Notes: generated by a model from the letters alone, not told the origin. 64,000 nt of DNA from Drechslerella dactyloides (GCA_020064725.1 JAGTWJ010000019.1:2170001-2234000); one strand, 5' to 3'; positions 35,635-47,546 are shown, numbered from the stretch's first letter. Numbers and translations: made by a program.

Positions 35635-37007
35635 TTCGATTAGTATTGCGAATATTAATTCAAACGAGCGTTGAAGTTGGTTGTGCGATGATCATTTGCA
35701 AAATATTGATGCGATGTAAAGATTGTGGGCACAGGGTGGAAATAACAGCCTGGTAGGGTGCTGGTGCTATATTTCGAGGAGCAATGAGCAGGATAATCAT
35801 CGACTACGATAACGTGCACCGTGCATGGCTCAGATAGAACAGCCACGAGGTCACTACTCTTCGCGTGAAGATCGATTCAACCGCATAAAGCCGCGACGAT
35901 GTGTTATCGACAAACCGAAGTATCGAGGTAAAAATGCAGGACTAGTGGAATGGGCCACTGTCAGGTTGAAATATTAAATGACATTCCAACCGATCTCGTA
36001 AAACAGAATCAAAGCGGGAAACACGTGGTAGGAGCAACGGGTATAAATTTCACATAAGCGATAGTGCTAACGGGTGTTATATTTGATACAAGAGCGGCTG
36101 GTAGGTCCCAGCAAGAAAATATAAATGACATGAATTACATAATGTTGAAGGGAGGCTAGAGAGCTTTCCAGAAATCGACTCAGGGCTCTAGAATCGGGGT
36201 AAATTGAAGAATGACGGCGACTACGTTTAAAGATAGTGAAAAAAAAACAACTATTGAAAGTGTTCATCCGAATTTTCGTGACTATGGGTATACAGCGTGC
36301 TTTGCCCACTAGTATACGTTAGGAACTCAGTATATAGTAGGTTCGCGCGCACGCTATGCCACCGTTCACTTCATTAATTGTTTTATTCTTCATACGATCT
36401 ATCTAATTCTCCGATTTTTACTTGGTTTCTATATTTCTCTGTGTTGAAAACCAAATATTCAAACTCAGAGCTAGAAGGTAAAATACAACATGCTTAGATA
36501 ATATATCTCTTTGGGTAGACCAGGTGTAACAGTTTCATCTGACAGTTGTATCTGATCATTATAACCACCTCCTTCATTTGACTTCATCTTCTCTACATTA
36601 TTTTAACCCGAAAGTCACTAAAGCGCGACTTGCTGGCCCTGCTTGTATTGACTGAGCATTGGGAATAGCGGCTACTTTCGGAGTAAATCGGCGGGTGCTA
36701 AACAGATCGTGGAATTTTTCTTATCGATAATGTTATGGGCTTGAGTTGACAGGCGAACGTTGTCGAAGCATCTGCAATTCCAGCCTCAATCAACGCGGGG
36801 AAACTTGCAACACCTGCCAAAAGAGGGGAATGCGAACGATGTCTATCCGGGATTGCTCCACTTAGGAAGGAATCCCCAGGTATACAGGTCGCAAGATTCG
36901 CGGTTGGAGCAGCTCGTTTGTCTCGCGAAGCCGGCCCGCTGTCCTTCGCATAGCTCGCCAACTTCCTCAAGTTCCAATCGATTCGAATTCGGGCCCGTTT
37001 CTGACCT
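35635..37007. other. Intergenic, no gene seen
   Basis: AT-rich spacer of about 1.4 kb with no credible frame. Its right end is the upstream region of the alpha-galactosidase gene. Confidence 0.7.
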
Positions 37008-37015
37008 TATAAATA
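37008..37015 (+). promoter_or_regulatory. aglA: Probable TATA box of the alpha-galactosidase gene
   Basis: TATAAATA lies 38 bases before an ATG at 37046 and 177 bases before the ATG chosen for the gene. The spacing fits transcription starting just before 37046, which would put an intron (37087-37165) in the leader or early coding region. Confidence 0.5.
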
Positions 37016-37184
37016 CAAAGAACATCCCCTCCAGCGAACGTCACGATGAAGATCCTCTCAGCCCTCCAGTTGCAGTTATACAGCAGGTCAGCTAAGAAAC
37101 CGGCCTGACTAGTATATAATTCTCAGGACTATTCGATTATACTAAACCCTTATATCTTTACTTAGGTTGGGCCTTTCCAACGAG

Positions 37185-38807
37185 ATGAAGACTAGTCAAG
37201 GCCTCTTGGCCCTTACGGCTGCCGCGGCCCCTTCGCTGGCCGCCGAAGCTCTTCTGGCGAAGCCGCCTATGGGATTCAACAACTGGGCTCGGTTCACGTG
37301 CAACCTGAATCAAACAGTGTTCACAGAGACTGCGGACGCCATGGCATCAAACGGCTTGCTCGCTGCGGGGTACGACAGGATCAACATCGACGACTGCTGG
37401 CCCTTACACAAACGCGCCGCGGACGGCTCCTTGCAGTGGAACGCCACTCTTTTCCCGGACGGCATGCCCTGGCTCGGCTCATACCTGAAAGAGCGCGGCT
37501 TCCACTTCGGCATCTACAGTGATGCCGGTACCTTCACTTGCGGTGGTTACCCCGGTAGCTTGGGCTTTGAGGAGATTGATGCCGCGACGTTTGAGAGCTG
37601 GGGCGTTGACTACCTCAAGCTGGACGGCTGTTACGTCTCCCCATTCACGACGAAGAGGTACAAGGAGATATACTCCCACTGGCACGATGTCCTCAGCAAG
37701 ATGAGCAAGCCACTCATCTTCTCGGAGTCCGCGCCGGCCTACTTCTCCGGGAACAAGCAAGGGAACAACAAGGATTGGTACGATGTCATGAATTGGGTCC
37801 CCGAGTACGGCGAGCTCGCGAGGCATTCCGATGATATCCCAAACTTCGGTGACAGTACCGCGTGGGGAGGCGTCACTACGAATTACGACTTCCACACTCT
37901 GCTTGCCAGGCTCCAGAAGCCCGGCTTCTTCAACGATCCTGACTTCCTGATCGCGGACCACCCCAAACTCACGCTGACGGAAAGGAAGGCCCAGTTCGCG
38001 CTCTGGTGCAGCTTCAGCGCCCCGCTCATCATCAGCGCGTGGATTCCCGCCCTGGACAAGGAAATGTTGGACGTGCTCAAGAATGAGCATCTCATCGCGA
38101 TCAACCAGGATCCCCTGGCCCTGCAAGCTACCCTCGTCTCCCAGGACGGCAAGTGGGATGTCCTTTCCAAGAGCCTGAGCAACGGCGACCGCGTCCTGAC
38201 CATCCTGAATCGTCAGGCCCAGGATGATAAGCTTTTCGTTCCCTTTGAGAGGGCAGGTTACCCCGCTGACCCCGCCGGCACGCAAGAGTTCAATGTCACC
38301 GACCTCTGGACTGGCAAGTCCGACACCAGCACAGCTAAGGGCCTTACCGTAAACGTCCCCAGCCACGGCGTTCAGGTCTACCGCATCTCCGCTCTGTACG
38401 GCGGCGGCAGGGATGTCGTCGTGCCCACTGGCATGGTGTTTAATACTGCCAGCCGTAAATGTCTGACCGCGGGTACCGACGGCTCCACTGTCTCCCTAGA
38501 GACTTGCACAGCCTCGGACAGCCAGGTCTGGAGGGTCAACGGCGACGGCAGCATGCACTCCCTCGCCTTCCCGAACAACTGCTTGGGGTCGGCTTCGAAC
38601 GGTGGCGTAGCGAGCCTTAAGACTTGCGACAATACCCCAGCCAGGGAGCAGCAGTGGCAGTACCAAACCACCGGACATATTATGAATAGCGGTGTGAGTG
38701 GGACTTGCTTGACTGCGGGTGATAACGGTTCTGTTGTTATCGTGGCGTGCGGTGGTGACCCGAACAAGCAAGTGTTCGAGATGCCGAGCGGATCCCTCAG
38801 CGGTTAA
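37185..38807 (+). CDS. aglA: Secreted GH27 alpha-galactosidase with ricin-type lectin domain
   Basis: One open exon of 540 residues from the ATG at 37185. A signal peptide (MKTSQGLLALTAAAAPSLAA) is followed by KPPMGFNNWARFTCNLNQTV and the GH27 barrel. The nucleophile is Asp147 in YLKLDGC and the acid/base is Asp217 in ARHSDDI. The C-terminal about 120 residues form a ricin-B/CBM13 trefoil with Q-x-W/F repeats (SQVW, EQQW, KQVF). This pairing is known from AglA-type enzymes of aspergilli, which release terminal alpha-galactose from galacto-oligosaccharides and galactomannan outside the cell. An alternative start at 37046 would join through an intron (37087-37165, donor GTCAGC) in frame. It would add 19 residues and bury the signal peptide, so I prefer 37185. 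Confidence 0.92.
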   Translation: MKTSQGLLALTAAAAPSLAAEALLAKPPMGFNNWARFTCNLNQTVFTETADAMASNGLLAAGYDRINIDDCWPLHKRAADGSLQWNATLFPDGMPWLGSYLKERGFHFGIYSDAGTFTCGGYPGSLGFEEIDAATFESWGVDYLKLDGCYVSPFTTKRYKEIYSHWHDVLSKMSKPLIFSESAPAYFSGNKQGNNKDWYDVMNWVPEYGELARHSDDIPNFGDSTAWGGVTTNYDFHTLLARLQKPGFFNDPDFLIADHPKLTLTERKAQFALWCSFSAPLIISAWIPALDKEMLDVLKNEHLIAINQDPLALQATLVSQDGKWDVLSKSLSNGDRVLTILNRQAQDDKLFVPFERAGYPADPAGTQEFNVTDLWTGKSDTSTAKGLTVNVPSHGVQVYRISALYGGGRDVVVPTGMVFNTASRKCLTAGTDGSTVSLETCTASDSQVWRVNGDGSMHSLAFPNNCLGSASNGGVASLKTCDNTPAREQQWQYQTTGHIMNSGVSGTCLTAGDNGSVVIVACGGDPNKQVFEMPSGSLSG

Positions 38808-39189
38808 AGCACACTGTAAAAGAGACAAGAGTACCCTGTTTCTTGACTAGCTTGTACGAAAATTCTTGTATAAATATTTTTACATATGTAACAATACAAT
38901 TTAAACAGCTGCTGCGTGTATGTACATGGTGGTTGCTAATTAGCGTGCATAAGGTCGATGATTTCCGATAAGTATGTACCAGTAGTTTCCCACGTAAAAA
39001 TAAGTTATGGCATACACTAGCCAACCGAAAATTCGCTAGTTTATCTCTGATTCTTGTTCGCACCGCCTGTAATATATGAGGGCGATGAATGACTTGTGTG
39101 AGGATATCCGATTAGATAGATTATCGCATTACTTTCACTCGCCTTGATTCCAGGTCAGGCATGTTGAGACTCCGGGTCGCGACAATTCA
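38808..39189. other. Short intergenic region between convergent genes
   Basis: AT-rich 3' flank shared by the alpha-galactosidase and the secreted Thr/Cys-rich gene. It contains TATGTAA and AATACAATTT-like sequences that could serve 3'-end formation. No gene. Confidence 0.6.
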
Positions 39190-40606
39190 TCAATCTGAGA
39201 TTTCCAGATAAACGCGGCCATTGCGCATAACTTCTCGAGGAGTCTTCGAGTCGGTACGAGCAAAAGCTCTCCTTGCAAAGAGTCTTGATGGCGGCGGGTT
39301 CGGACACTGGTTTATATACGAGGTCTCAAAGCAGCAGCCGAAGGATCCCAAGCAACTGGAGCCGTTTGGGCAGTCTTGGCTGCTCCCGCATTGACCGCTG
39401 CATCCGCTACCATTGATTGTGCAGACCCCACCACCGGCCGTGGTCCTGAAACAGACGCAGTTGCTGCCGGAAGTGCTGCAAGAAAGAAAGGAGCGATCGC
39501 ATTGGTTCACAGGTTGGCAGGTGCCGTTGACACATGAGTCGTCGCCGGTACACTGCGAGAGGAGCGTTGTTGGTGAGTTTTTGCGAGTTTCAGGCAAAAG
39601 GAGACATGTGTGTAGATGATAGCCAGGGACAGGAAGGAGGAGACGAATTACTTACCGCAATCCCACATCCACCACAGTTATGGCGGTCGTCGTCGCTGCC
39701 TCCATTTCCGCTTGAGCACTGGCCGGAACTGGCACAATAAGTGGGAGCTGCAGCAGGACACTATAGGGAAATCGTCGTTAGCCCTATCAATTCTCATGGG
39801 AGAAGGGGAGTCTCTATGACTTACTGTAGATGTTATAGTTGAAGTCTCAGTCGTGACGCTTGTTAATGTGGTGGTTGAAGTTTCGGTGATCGTCGTCGGC
39901 ACTGTTGTGACAGCCGTTTCGGTCTTGGTGGCCGTGACTGCTGCGGTGACTGTGGAACTGACGGTTGTAAAAACTATTGCAGTCGCCCTGTCTGTGCTCG
40001 TGGTCTTGGAGGTGCTCGTGGACACAGATGTTACTGTTACCGTTGCTGGTGTCTCGATGCAAGAACAGAACACACTGATGGCTGAAGAGGCTTGGGACAG
40101 CAGAGATGATAAGGCGTTGCCTCTAGCTTTCGTCGTCGTCATAGTAGATGGCTTGGTAGTCGTCGTCCATCTTGCCCGCTTCTTCAGCGTCGCATCGCCA
40201 TTTCCAACAGTAACCGTGATCAGAACGGTTGAAGTATCAGTCTCCGTGTCAGTGTCAACGACTGTCTCTGTGGAGGTACTGGTATCCGTGCTAGTAATCG
40301 TAGCGACAGCGGTAATACTATCAGTCTCCGTTACGATGTCCGTGATAGTTGAAGTCGATGGAACTGTCACGGTTATAAAGTCGGTGGAAGTAACGACTGT
40401 AGTTGATCCTATGGTACTTGTGGCTGGAGCAACAGGGTAGCGGCTCGAGCAGTAAGCTTCGACCTGAGGATCTGAGCCCAGGGGTTTCAGAATGGCATAG
40501 ATGCCACTGTTGCACACGTTTGGTGGTGCTGCTTGCGCGAAGGGCAGGAAGGTGGTGGTAAGAGATGCGAAGCACCAAGTCAATAGGAAGAAAATTTGAG
40601 AGACAT
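39190..40606 (-). pseudogene. Secreted Thr-rich, Cys-rich protein gene with a broken start
   Basis: Exons 39825 to about 40606, 39656-39760 and 39190-39552 read on the minus strand, joined by introns of 64 and 103 nt with GTAAGT donors. The body starts AQAAPPNVCNSGIYAILKPL. It has about 200 residues of Thr/Val/Ser repeats (likely O-glycosylated), and then a Cys-rich part with CGGCGIACTGDDSCVNGTC and CSGQCGSSQDCPNGSSC. The frame has no ATG: the only suitable one (complement of 40604-40606) runs MSLKFSSY and stops. One extra T in the TTTT run at about 40591-40594 would link it to FLLTWCFASLTTTFLPFAQA, a perfect signal peptide. So the gene carries a one-base frameshift or a homopolymer assembly error. 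Function is unknown, and cell-wall or surface location is inferred. Confidence 0.7.
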
Positions 40607-43325
40607 TTTATATCACTGGTTCGGGGTAAATGTATAAACTGATCGTGTGAGGCGAGACTGTAATGTCGATATGTCAAGTGCAAGATAATGAAACGAAAAA
40701 AGGAGGTTCTTGCGAGCGCACACGGGGAGCTATATATACGTAATTTATCTGCTTTCAGGTATCTACGTACACTATATTTTATTTCTCTTTTGATGCTAAT
40801 GATACGCATCAGCTCTATAGTATATATGGGGCTGGAGTAGCCTCGGCCTCGATGCCAGTTGCTGTAGGGCTGGAGATCCATGTTTGGCACATTGCTTGCA
40901 GGCGATTATTCTCACCCTGTAATATCAGATATTACGTTGGAAGACAAAAACACAGGCTACAGTGATAACATGCAATGGGTTAAGCTACTAAAGTCTCTCG
41001 CCTAAGGTATACCGAAATCAGGGACGACTGGCTCACATCAGCGGAGCGGGCAGTGGGGTTCGTTTCAAGTTGTCAAGGCTCTTACTGTTATAATGAGTTG
41101 AGTTTGTGTCTTTTTGGTTGCCTCGGCTTAAGCTTTCGGATTGCCTATAACTTCGGCTGGGTTTTCGCGACAAATCTGGAAATAGCCAATTGCTTGATTA
41201 TGGGCACTAGCCATGCGAGTCGGAGGGTTAGCGTCCCTGAGACTGACCTCTGAGGCTGGTCGATGAAGCTGACAAGCCGTCGTGGTCGAGTCGTGGTCTC
41301 GGGCCTCGGAGGGTCAATATCCCCGAGACTAGCTTAATCGGGTATGCTTAACGCCAAATCTAGAATAGTCAAACCAGCAAGCCTCGGTTGCATTTTAACA
41401 ACGCGATATGGTTTCGAACGGTTCGCGTGCAGGTGCACTTCAGATACCCAGGACCTCCACCATGATATCATATTCGAATATTCCAGCTTTACAACTTTAA
41501 TCCTGGTTCTTATCGCCCGCGCAGTGCCTATTGCCCACTTATAGTTTTTGAGCGGTAAACTAACATTTCTCTCTGACGATGTGCCCATTTCCAAGCATAG
41601 CTAGAAACACCTCACAGTTATTGCCTCGGCGTCCCGAATTAGAGGCACCGCCGTACGGACTAGTAGAGAGGCATGACTCTCTCCCAAATTTAACCGGGCT
41701 GTATAATGCAAGCCTGCTATAAACCGCGTTAAGATACTCTAGGTAGCCACTTCTCTCCCTCATACATCGAACGGTAGATCACTACGATCTATCGCAGCTG
41801 CTCCCCAGGCTACCATACAAAGATGCCGGCCTCGCCGATTAATACCTCGGTATAATATCTTGATATTAAGGTCTGGCCGTTTGATTTGCCGCAATATTCC
41901 GTGACATAAACTGTCGCTCGTTCGTTGGACGACCAACCGAAGCACTTTTTCGCCCTTGAATATCGTGATACCCTATTCGATCGAACGTTTTCGCTCAGGT
42001 GTTTGACAGACGAACCCCAGTCCCTGTATCACTCCCTCATATTGCAGCATGATCGAGGGTATTTCGCCCTTCTCCATTGTGGTCTGTGAAAAGACTGCTA
42101 TTTTTGAAGACCAGGTATCGTCCAACGTCGATGCCACCTGCTATCGCCCAGCTATATCAAACCGCTCAACTTGCAATCCCTTTGAACCGATAAATCGACG
42201 ATTGATATTGATTTTAGTGAGACTGTACAGCTGCGATGCAGCTCGGGGTTACCTCTTTGCTTCGTACAGTTTGTAATGCCAGCCTCAGGACTTTCGAAAG
42301 TTTAATGCACTCGATTGAGCATTTAGTCACGCTCAGGACCCTTCTCTTCTGCGACGCGTGGAGGGACATTTATTGCTAATACTCGCGATAACGTGACCGT
42401 TTTTAACACAATTGTTAAAGTACTCTACTTGACAAGTGTTACAAGACCCTGTATCATAAAATCAGGAGATTGTCTCAATATATAAAGATAGATATCGGAT
42501 GTTCGTTAGAATGATTATGCAAATGGCTTTGTGTTTCTTCTCACAGGCTATTGGTGCTTTAGGTGGACCTGTCTTAGGTTCATTGAAATAGAGGGCACCG
42601 CGATCCCTATGCTTGACACTCATTTTGAGGGATCCGGACCCAGCGAATGCAAGCGATATCGAAGTCGTCGTTGCATGACTGTCCAACAAGAGTTTGATAT
42701 ATAATGGTTCTTGTGAAGAACACACGCATCCATATCATAAATCGGTCTCATAAACCAAACCCTTCCTACTGCACTGCGTGCTTATCACAAGACAGTCTTC
42801 CGGTCGACTCTTGTTAGAGTCCAGCATCGCAAATCAGCAGTCTAATAGATAATATAAACTAATGTGACATATATAAAAAATGTCCCGGTGCAAAGAAAAC
42901 ACCGACGAAATCTACCGATTAATGAAATAAAACATAAGTCAAAGTCATCAAAGTCTTGCCGACATTATATGCATGCGTCAGAAAATGGAAGACGGTCTGT
43001 TGAACACCAAATATGAACCCCTTGTACGCTGAAATCCGAAAACAACATCTACCTCAGAACAAATTCGACGAGAAGACCAACGAAAGATTTGGCCGCGACT
43101 GCCTCTATACAGAATGTGTAACAGGGTATCTTGCAGACAATTACAACTGTTGTTGAGAACATCACGCGTCCCGGACGCCTCCATGAAACGAAAGAACTCA
43201 AATCTGAAGCCTACCCGCCGCTCCGCTATACCTATAGCCAGCAGAAAAAAAAAAAGGGAAACTGAGGTTGCAGCGCCGATGGCTTTGAAGGCAACATTTG
43301 GCAATATTAGCCCAATGGATCCGGC
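40607..43325. other. Long gene-poor region, possible transposon relic
   Basis: About 2.7 kb without a recognisable gene. Between about 41080 and 42050 the sequence changes character, with repeated CCTCGG, CGAGAC and GGTCGA words (for example 41236-41330). It begins with TGTTATAATG, which recalls a degraded LTR, but I cannot find matching ends, a target duplication or a coding domain. The rest is AT-rich. Confidence 0.4.
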
Positions 43326-44805
43326 TTACAAACTGAGCCACCTCCGCTCCCTCAAGCTCGTCGTCACAGCTGCCCCTGTGAACGCTGCCTTCCATTCGAA
43401 GTACTCTCCCAGCCTGAGCTCTGCGTATGCTGCATAATCAAAGTCGATTTGTGAGATCGTGGCTTGAATCAGTGCCCAGATGCCCCAGTAGAGGCCCGGA
43501 ATACCCCGAAAGCTGTCGACCTCGTCCATTAAAATCTGAACTTCGACATCATCGACCTCCTTAGAACCATCTTTGAAGCTATGGAAGGATCCGAGGTAAG
43601 CGCGGACGAAGGCGCGACGAGCAGCAGAGGTCGGGATGAAGTTGTAATCGCAGTCGAAACCAGTCCATTCGGAGAAATGGTTCGCGATGTCGAATGCACG
43701 CTCTGTGGGAATGGCGTATCTGGCAACCATCAGCTATGGCTTTTACTTTTAGAAAATTCTTGGAATGTTTCAACATACTCATAATCTATAAAGGTGACCT
43801 GGGTGTCGTTCTCGTCGCCAATGTCAGCCGGACAGAATCCCGTCCGCTTCTCCTTCCTTGGCAGGACAATGACGTTCCCGCTCAGCAGGTCGCAATGGCC
43901 GAACACGATCTCTCCCAATCCTCTGAGACCGGTGTTGTCTTCGATCCAGTCCAATTCCGTCCGCAGCTGCGCCTTCTTCGTTATCTCCGCCTCCTTGCCC
44001 TCTGGCAGCGCCTCAATCCACTTGCTCAACGTCCACCAAAGCTCGCTTTCTCCCGGCTGTATGGTCTTATCGGGGACGTCCTCAGTATCAACCTCCCGGT
44101 CGCGACCGAGGCCAAGTAAGTCGTCGTCCGAATCGCCGTCGTAGATCAGTTCAGGGACGCCGCTATCAGGGGAGATCCGACGACGAGGGCCCATAGCATC
44201 CAGCGCGTCGACTAGCCCCTTCGTATCGATTTGGGCGTGCCATTGGCCGAGCCGCCTAGCGACGGCGGTGTAGACCTTTGGCGTCGAGAGGTCCGGGGGA
44301 GAGGTCACGCGGCCGGGGACGAAACGGTAGATGAGTCCGTTGTTGAATCGCGCGAGGAGCGGCGGCGCGAGCGCGTGCTGGGCGAGGTAGAAGTGATTCT
44401 GGCACTCTCCTGCATGACGGAATTACATGTGCGTTAGCAAGGTCCATTTCACGTGATACGCCGGTGTCGGAGATTTTTTTTCAGGAGCTGAAAGGAAGGA
44501 AGATGGTGCTACTCACGTCCTCGATCGATCAGGACGTTGGTGCCCTTGCCGTAGGCCCGTAGCAGGGCCGACTCCATCTCGTCGATGGTGACCTTCTCCT
44601 GGCCATTGCTCTCGATGGTGACATGCCGGTGGATACACTTGAGCAAAGTGTTCGTGATACCGTCGGTGAAGCGGACGAAGTCGAGGTCTGCGGCGTTCCA
44701 ATCCGGGAAGAGCGCGAGGATGAGGTGAGTTGCGCAGGCTTCCGCGTCGGCCTGCGAAAAGGTCAGCGGAAGGAAGGTGAGGCCTTCGTCTGCAGAATCG
44801 AACAT
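43326..44805 (-). CDS. eki1: Ethanolamine kinase
   Basis: Exons 44517-44805, 43779-44409 and 43326-43719 give 437 residues, with introns of 107 and 59 nt. The N-terminal lobe has VRFTDGITNTLLKC and GKGTNVLIDRGRE, and the join across intron 1 gives CQNHFYLAQHALAPPLLARF. The catalytic Brenner motif is FGHCDLLSGNVIV, and the metal-binding segment is FIDYEYA (recreated across intron 2), followed by FDIANHFSEW. These features separate it from protein kinases and place it with choline/ethanolamine kinases. The ETNK-type N-terminus favours ethanolamine. The enzyme starts the CDP-ethanolamine route to phosphatidylethanolamine in the cytosol. An acidic insert (YDGDSDDDLLGLGRDREVDT) interrupts the middle. 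An in-frame extension upstream to 45126 exists but looks like leader sequence. Confidence 0.88.
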
Positions 44806-46754
44806 CGTTTGTCCAAACTGAGCTATCCCTGATTCCGTCTGTGCGCGCAGGAAGACAAAAAAGTTCGAAACTGACGAGAGGAAAGGTATTGATGCCGGCG
44901 AGATAAGGGAGAGGAATTGGCGGAAGAAAGAATAGGAATGCAGGTGGCTAAATGAGGGCTGCTGCGCGGTGTAAATAGGGAGGTTTATCACAGCGCTGGC
45001 GCAAGTTGGCTCGCCCTGGTGGAAATCCACCGCCATCGCCCGCCGCCGGACGAGGAGCCCCGAAAAGCTGCCTGCAGCTCGGATGCAACAGCTCTTCGCA
45101 TTGATAGCTCTCGCTTCGCCCTTCACATGCTCTATCGACAGCAGGTAACTGGCGGCTTGGTGGATCAGTTACGTATGTATCGTGCGTACCTTCTGTGCTC
45201 GCCCCCCATCGTCCGGATAAACAGGTCTCACGCGACACCGCTTTTCTCCACAGACCCTGAACGCAGCGGAGCCAACATGTCTCTCACTGCCACCTGCCCG
45301 TCGTCGGCGATCTAGGGCTCTGAGGCCAATACCGCCGCTGTCGTCACCTTAGTAGACGCTGTGCTAAGCAGCTCGATAATCTGTTACCTAAGTCTCAGGC
45401 ACAGCTTCAAGACCCATGGAAGGCGACGCGGAAGCTTGTTTGTCGCCAGGACCCTCTCACACATCTCCACACTACAACGCCGATTTGAAAGCCAGCCTAT
45501 GAGTGTCGATGGCGGAGCTATTGGGGTCATCCCTGCAGCGTTTACGGTGGTAAATTGGCATGTGCCAGATTGGAAAAAGTGATAGCCCAGACCATTTTTG
45601 ACGTTAGTGGGCCCAACAAAAAATATTTCTGTTGTGGCCAAGCACGCGCATATGCATCTCCGCTTGTTGAAACTCTATGTCGGTTCGTCAGTGGCAGTGG
45701 ATCTCCAGCCGAATCTATGTCTATTCTCTCCATCCCGTGTGACGGCAAACAACTGATCGTTGCCGTCGACGTCGACATTTCGCCACAACGAGTCAGTCGG
45801 CGCTCGAAGCGAGGATTTGCGCATATAGGGAAGAGCCCGAAACTACGCGCACCGTTTGCAATTGGAACCGTTCAGAGCGATCCTTGAGCGAGCGAGCTTG
45901 AGGGATGAGTCGCGTCGTGCCTGAAATGTCCAAAGGAACCAACCAACAAATTTGCCTGGGACCTGGAACCGTCTTTGCCGCCAATATATACTGGTTCTTT
46001 GTCCTTCCTTTTCGTCTGAATTCTTTATCACCTGATCATATATGCCAAGGGCCGCAAAGAAGTCGCTCTGTATTACTTACTTAGTACAAAGCTTGGTCAA
46101 AGTTTTGTTCCTCGTTTGACCAGCATTTCAACTCTTAGGCTCAAATATGGAGCCAGCCGTCGCTAATACTATATACTATGGTTTTCCTAAATTCGAGCAC
46201 TGTCACTCTCACTAAAGTCTTAATTTAGTATTACAACGATGCTGTGTGCACATGTGGGGATCTTGTAATCTGTCAATCATTTCATGCATCGGAATTTTAT
46301 TGATCTGGCCAGCTGGGGTCACTTTTTACTAATCTATCTGACCCGTCTATATTGAGGGGTGTATTCAACGTCGACGATGACTTGGAGTTACTATACTTTG
46401 CAACATTCCGTTGCTTACTGCACTCTGGTGTATATACCATGGCACTAATATCGTCTCGTTCAGTTCTATACCTTGAATCAATCCGCGGATATCGTATCAA
46501 AAAAAGGAATTGACCGTACACAGCACTTCTATTGACTGATATATAATGTAATTTTCCAATGCTAACTCCTATAACACGTTAACGTGATCAAAATTGAAAC
46601 ACGATATTAGAGATTAATATATTTACTGGTGTCCATTGAGCTATGGGCATAAAACCGACAAGATCCACACAACCAGTTCATACTTGAGAAAGACCCAATC
46701 GTCAACAGTTCCAGACAACGGTTAGACTAGTCTCAGGGCATGCAGACGCCACAC
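44806..46754. other. Intergenic, no gene seen
   Basis: About 1.9 kb holding the eki1 promoter at its left side. Overlapping short frames at 45361-45887 on both strands show no motif. From 46060 onward it is AT-rich. Confidence 0.6.
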
Positions 46755-47546
46755 TTAGACCAAAAGGTAGCCGCCTTCGACCTGCTGTATAGTACCCGTG
46801 AGAAATGAATTCTTCATGATGTAAATATACGTCTCCGCCAGGTCCTCCGGCTTCCCGATCCGTTTGGTGAGTGTCTGTCCGGCGAACGTTTCCACCATCG
46901 CCTTAACCTGCTCTTCATTACCAAAGTTGTTGAACAGCTCCGTATGAACAGCACCTGGTGATACATTGTTCGCACGAATGGGCTTGAGGTCCTTAGCCAG
47001 GCCGCGGATCAACCCTTCCTGCGCAGTCACAAAACCTGTAACGGCGGCCCACCCTTCGCCTGGTTTAGCACCATTGACGCCGCTAGTAGTCGTGAAAGAT
47101 GATTCCGCGCTGCTGTTCATGTTTGAGGCTGCGTATTTCGCTAGCATGATGCTACCGAATAGACGGACACGGCTGAGCTGGCCCAGCGTCTCTATCGTGA
47201 CCTCGCTGATTTTTGGTAGACCGAATGCGTCGCCGGCGGTATTGACGACGTGGTCGAGTTTGTCGGCGCCGCTGTTCGTCGCAAACTCGTAGAGGGCTTT
47301 GATCTGGTCTTCGAGGTCATCGCCGGCTAGATTGCATGTGGTGCCGTTGATGCGAGAGGCAGCGTCTGGATAAGAATCTTTAATACGCTGTATAGCCTTG
47401 TCGATACTTGTCTGGCGAGACGACGCAATTGTGACAATGGCGCCGTGCTCAATGGCAGCTTCGGCGACGCAAAAGCCAATGCCTGAAGTTCCGCCGAGAA
47501 CGAGGACGCGCTTGCCCTGGAGCTTGTTGGTGTACTTTGGAGCCAT
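46755..47546 (-). CDS. Atypical short-chain dehydrogenase/reductase-like protein
   Basis: Single exon, 263 residues, classical-SDR length. The Rossmann cofactor loop is GGTSGIG and the usual NNAG motif appears as NTAG. The C-terminal NNVSPGAVHTELF and GGYLLV match the family. The catalytic Tyr-x-x-x-Lys is absent: where it should lie the sequence reads GWAAVTGFVTAQEGLIRGLA, with no Tyr and no Lys four residues on. Fungi have a known group of such SDR-like proteins lacking the pair, so this need not be a recent lesion, and the frame is otherwise intact. A normal dehydrogenase reaction is therefore doubtful. It may bind a nucleotide or use a different chemistry. No neighbour suggests a pathway. 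Confidence 0.85.
   Translation of the reverse strand: MAPKYTNKLQGKRVLVLGGTSGIGFCVAEAAIEHGAIVTIASSRQTSIDKAIQRIKDSYPDAASRINGTTCNLAGDDLEDQIKALYEFATNSGADKLDHVVNTAGDAFGLPKISEVTIETLGQLSRVRLFGSIMLAKYAASNMNSSAESSFTTTSGVNGAKPGEGWAAVTGFVTAQEGLIRGLAKDLKPIRANNVSPGAVHTELFNNFGNEEQVKAMVETFAGQTLTKRIGKPEDLAETYIYIMKNSFLTGTIQQVEGGYLLV

Noticed and set aside
39847..40440. Plus-strand Val/Thr-rich ORF
   Set aside because: It is antisense to the Thr-rich repeats of the secreted protein, where ACN/GTN codons give open frames on both strands.
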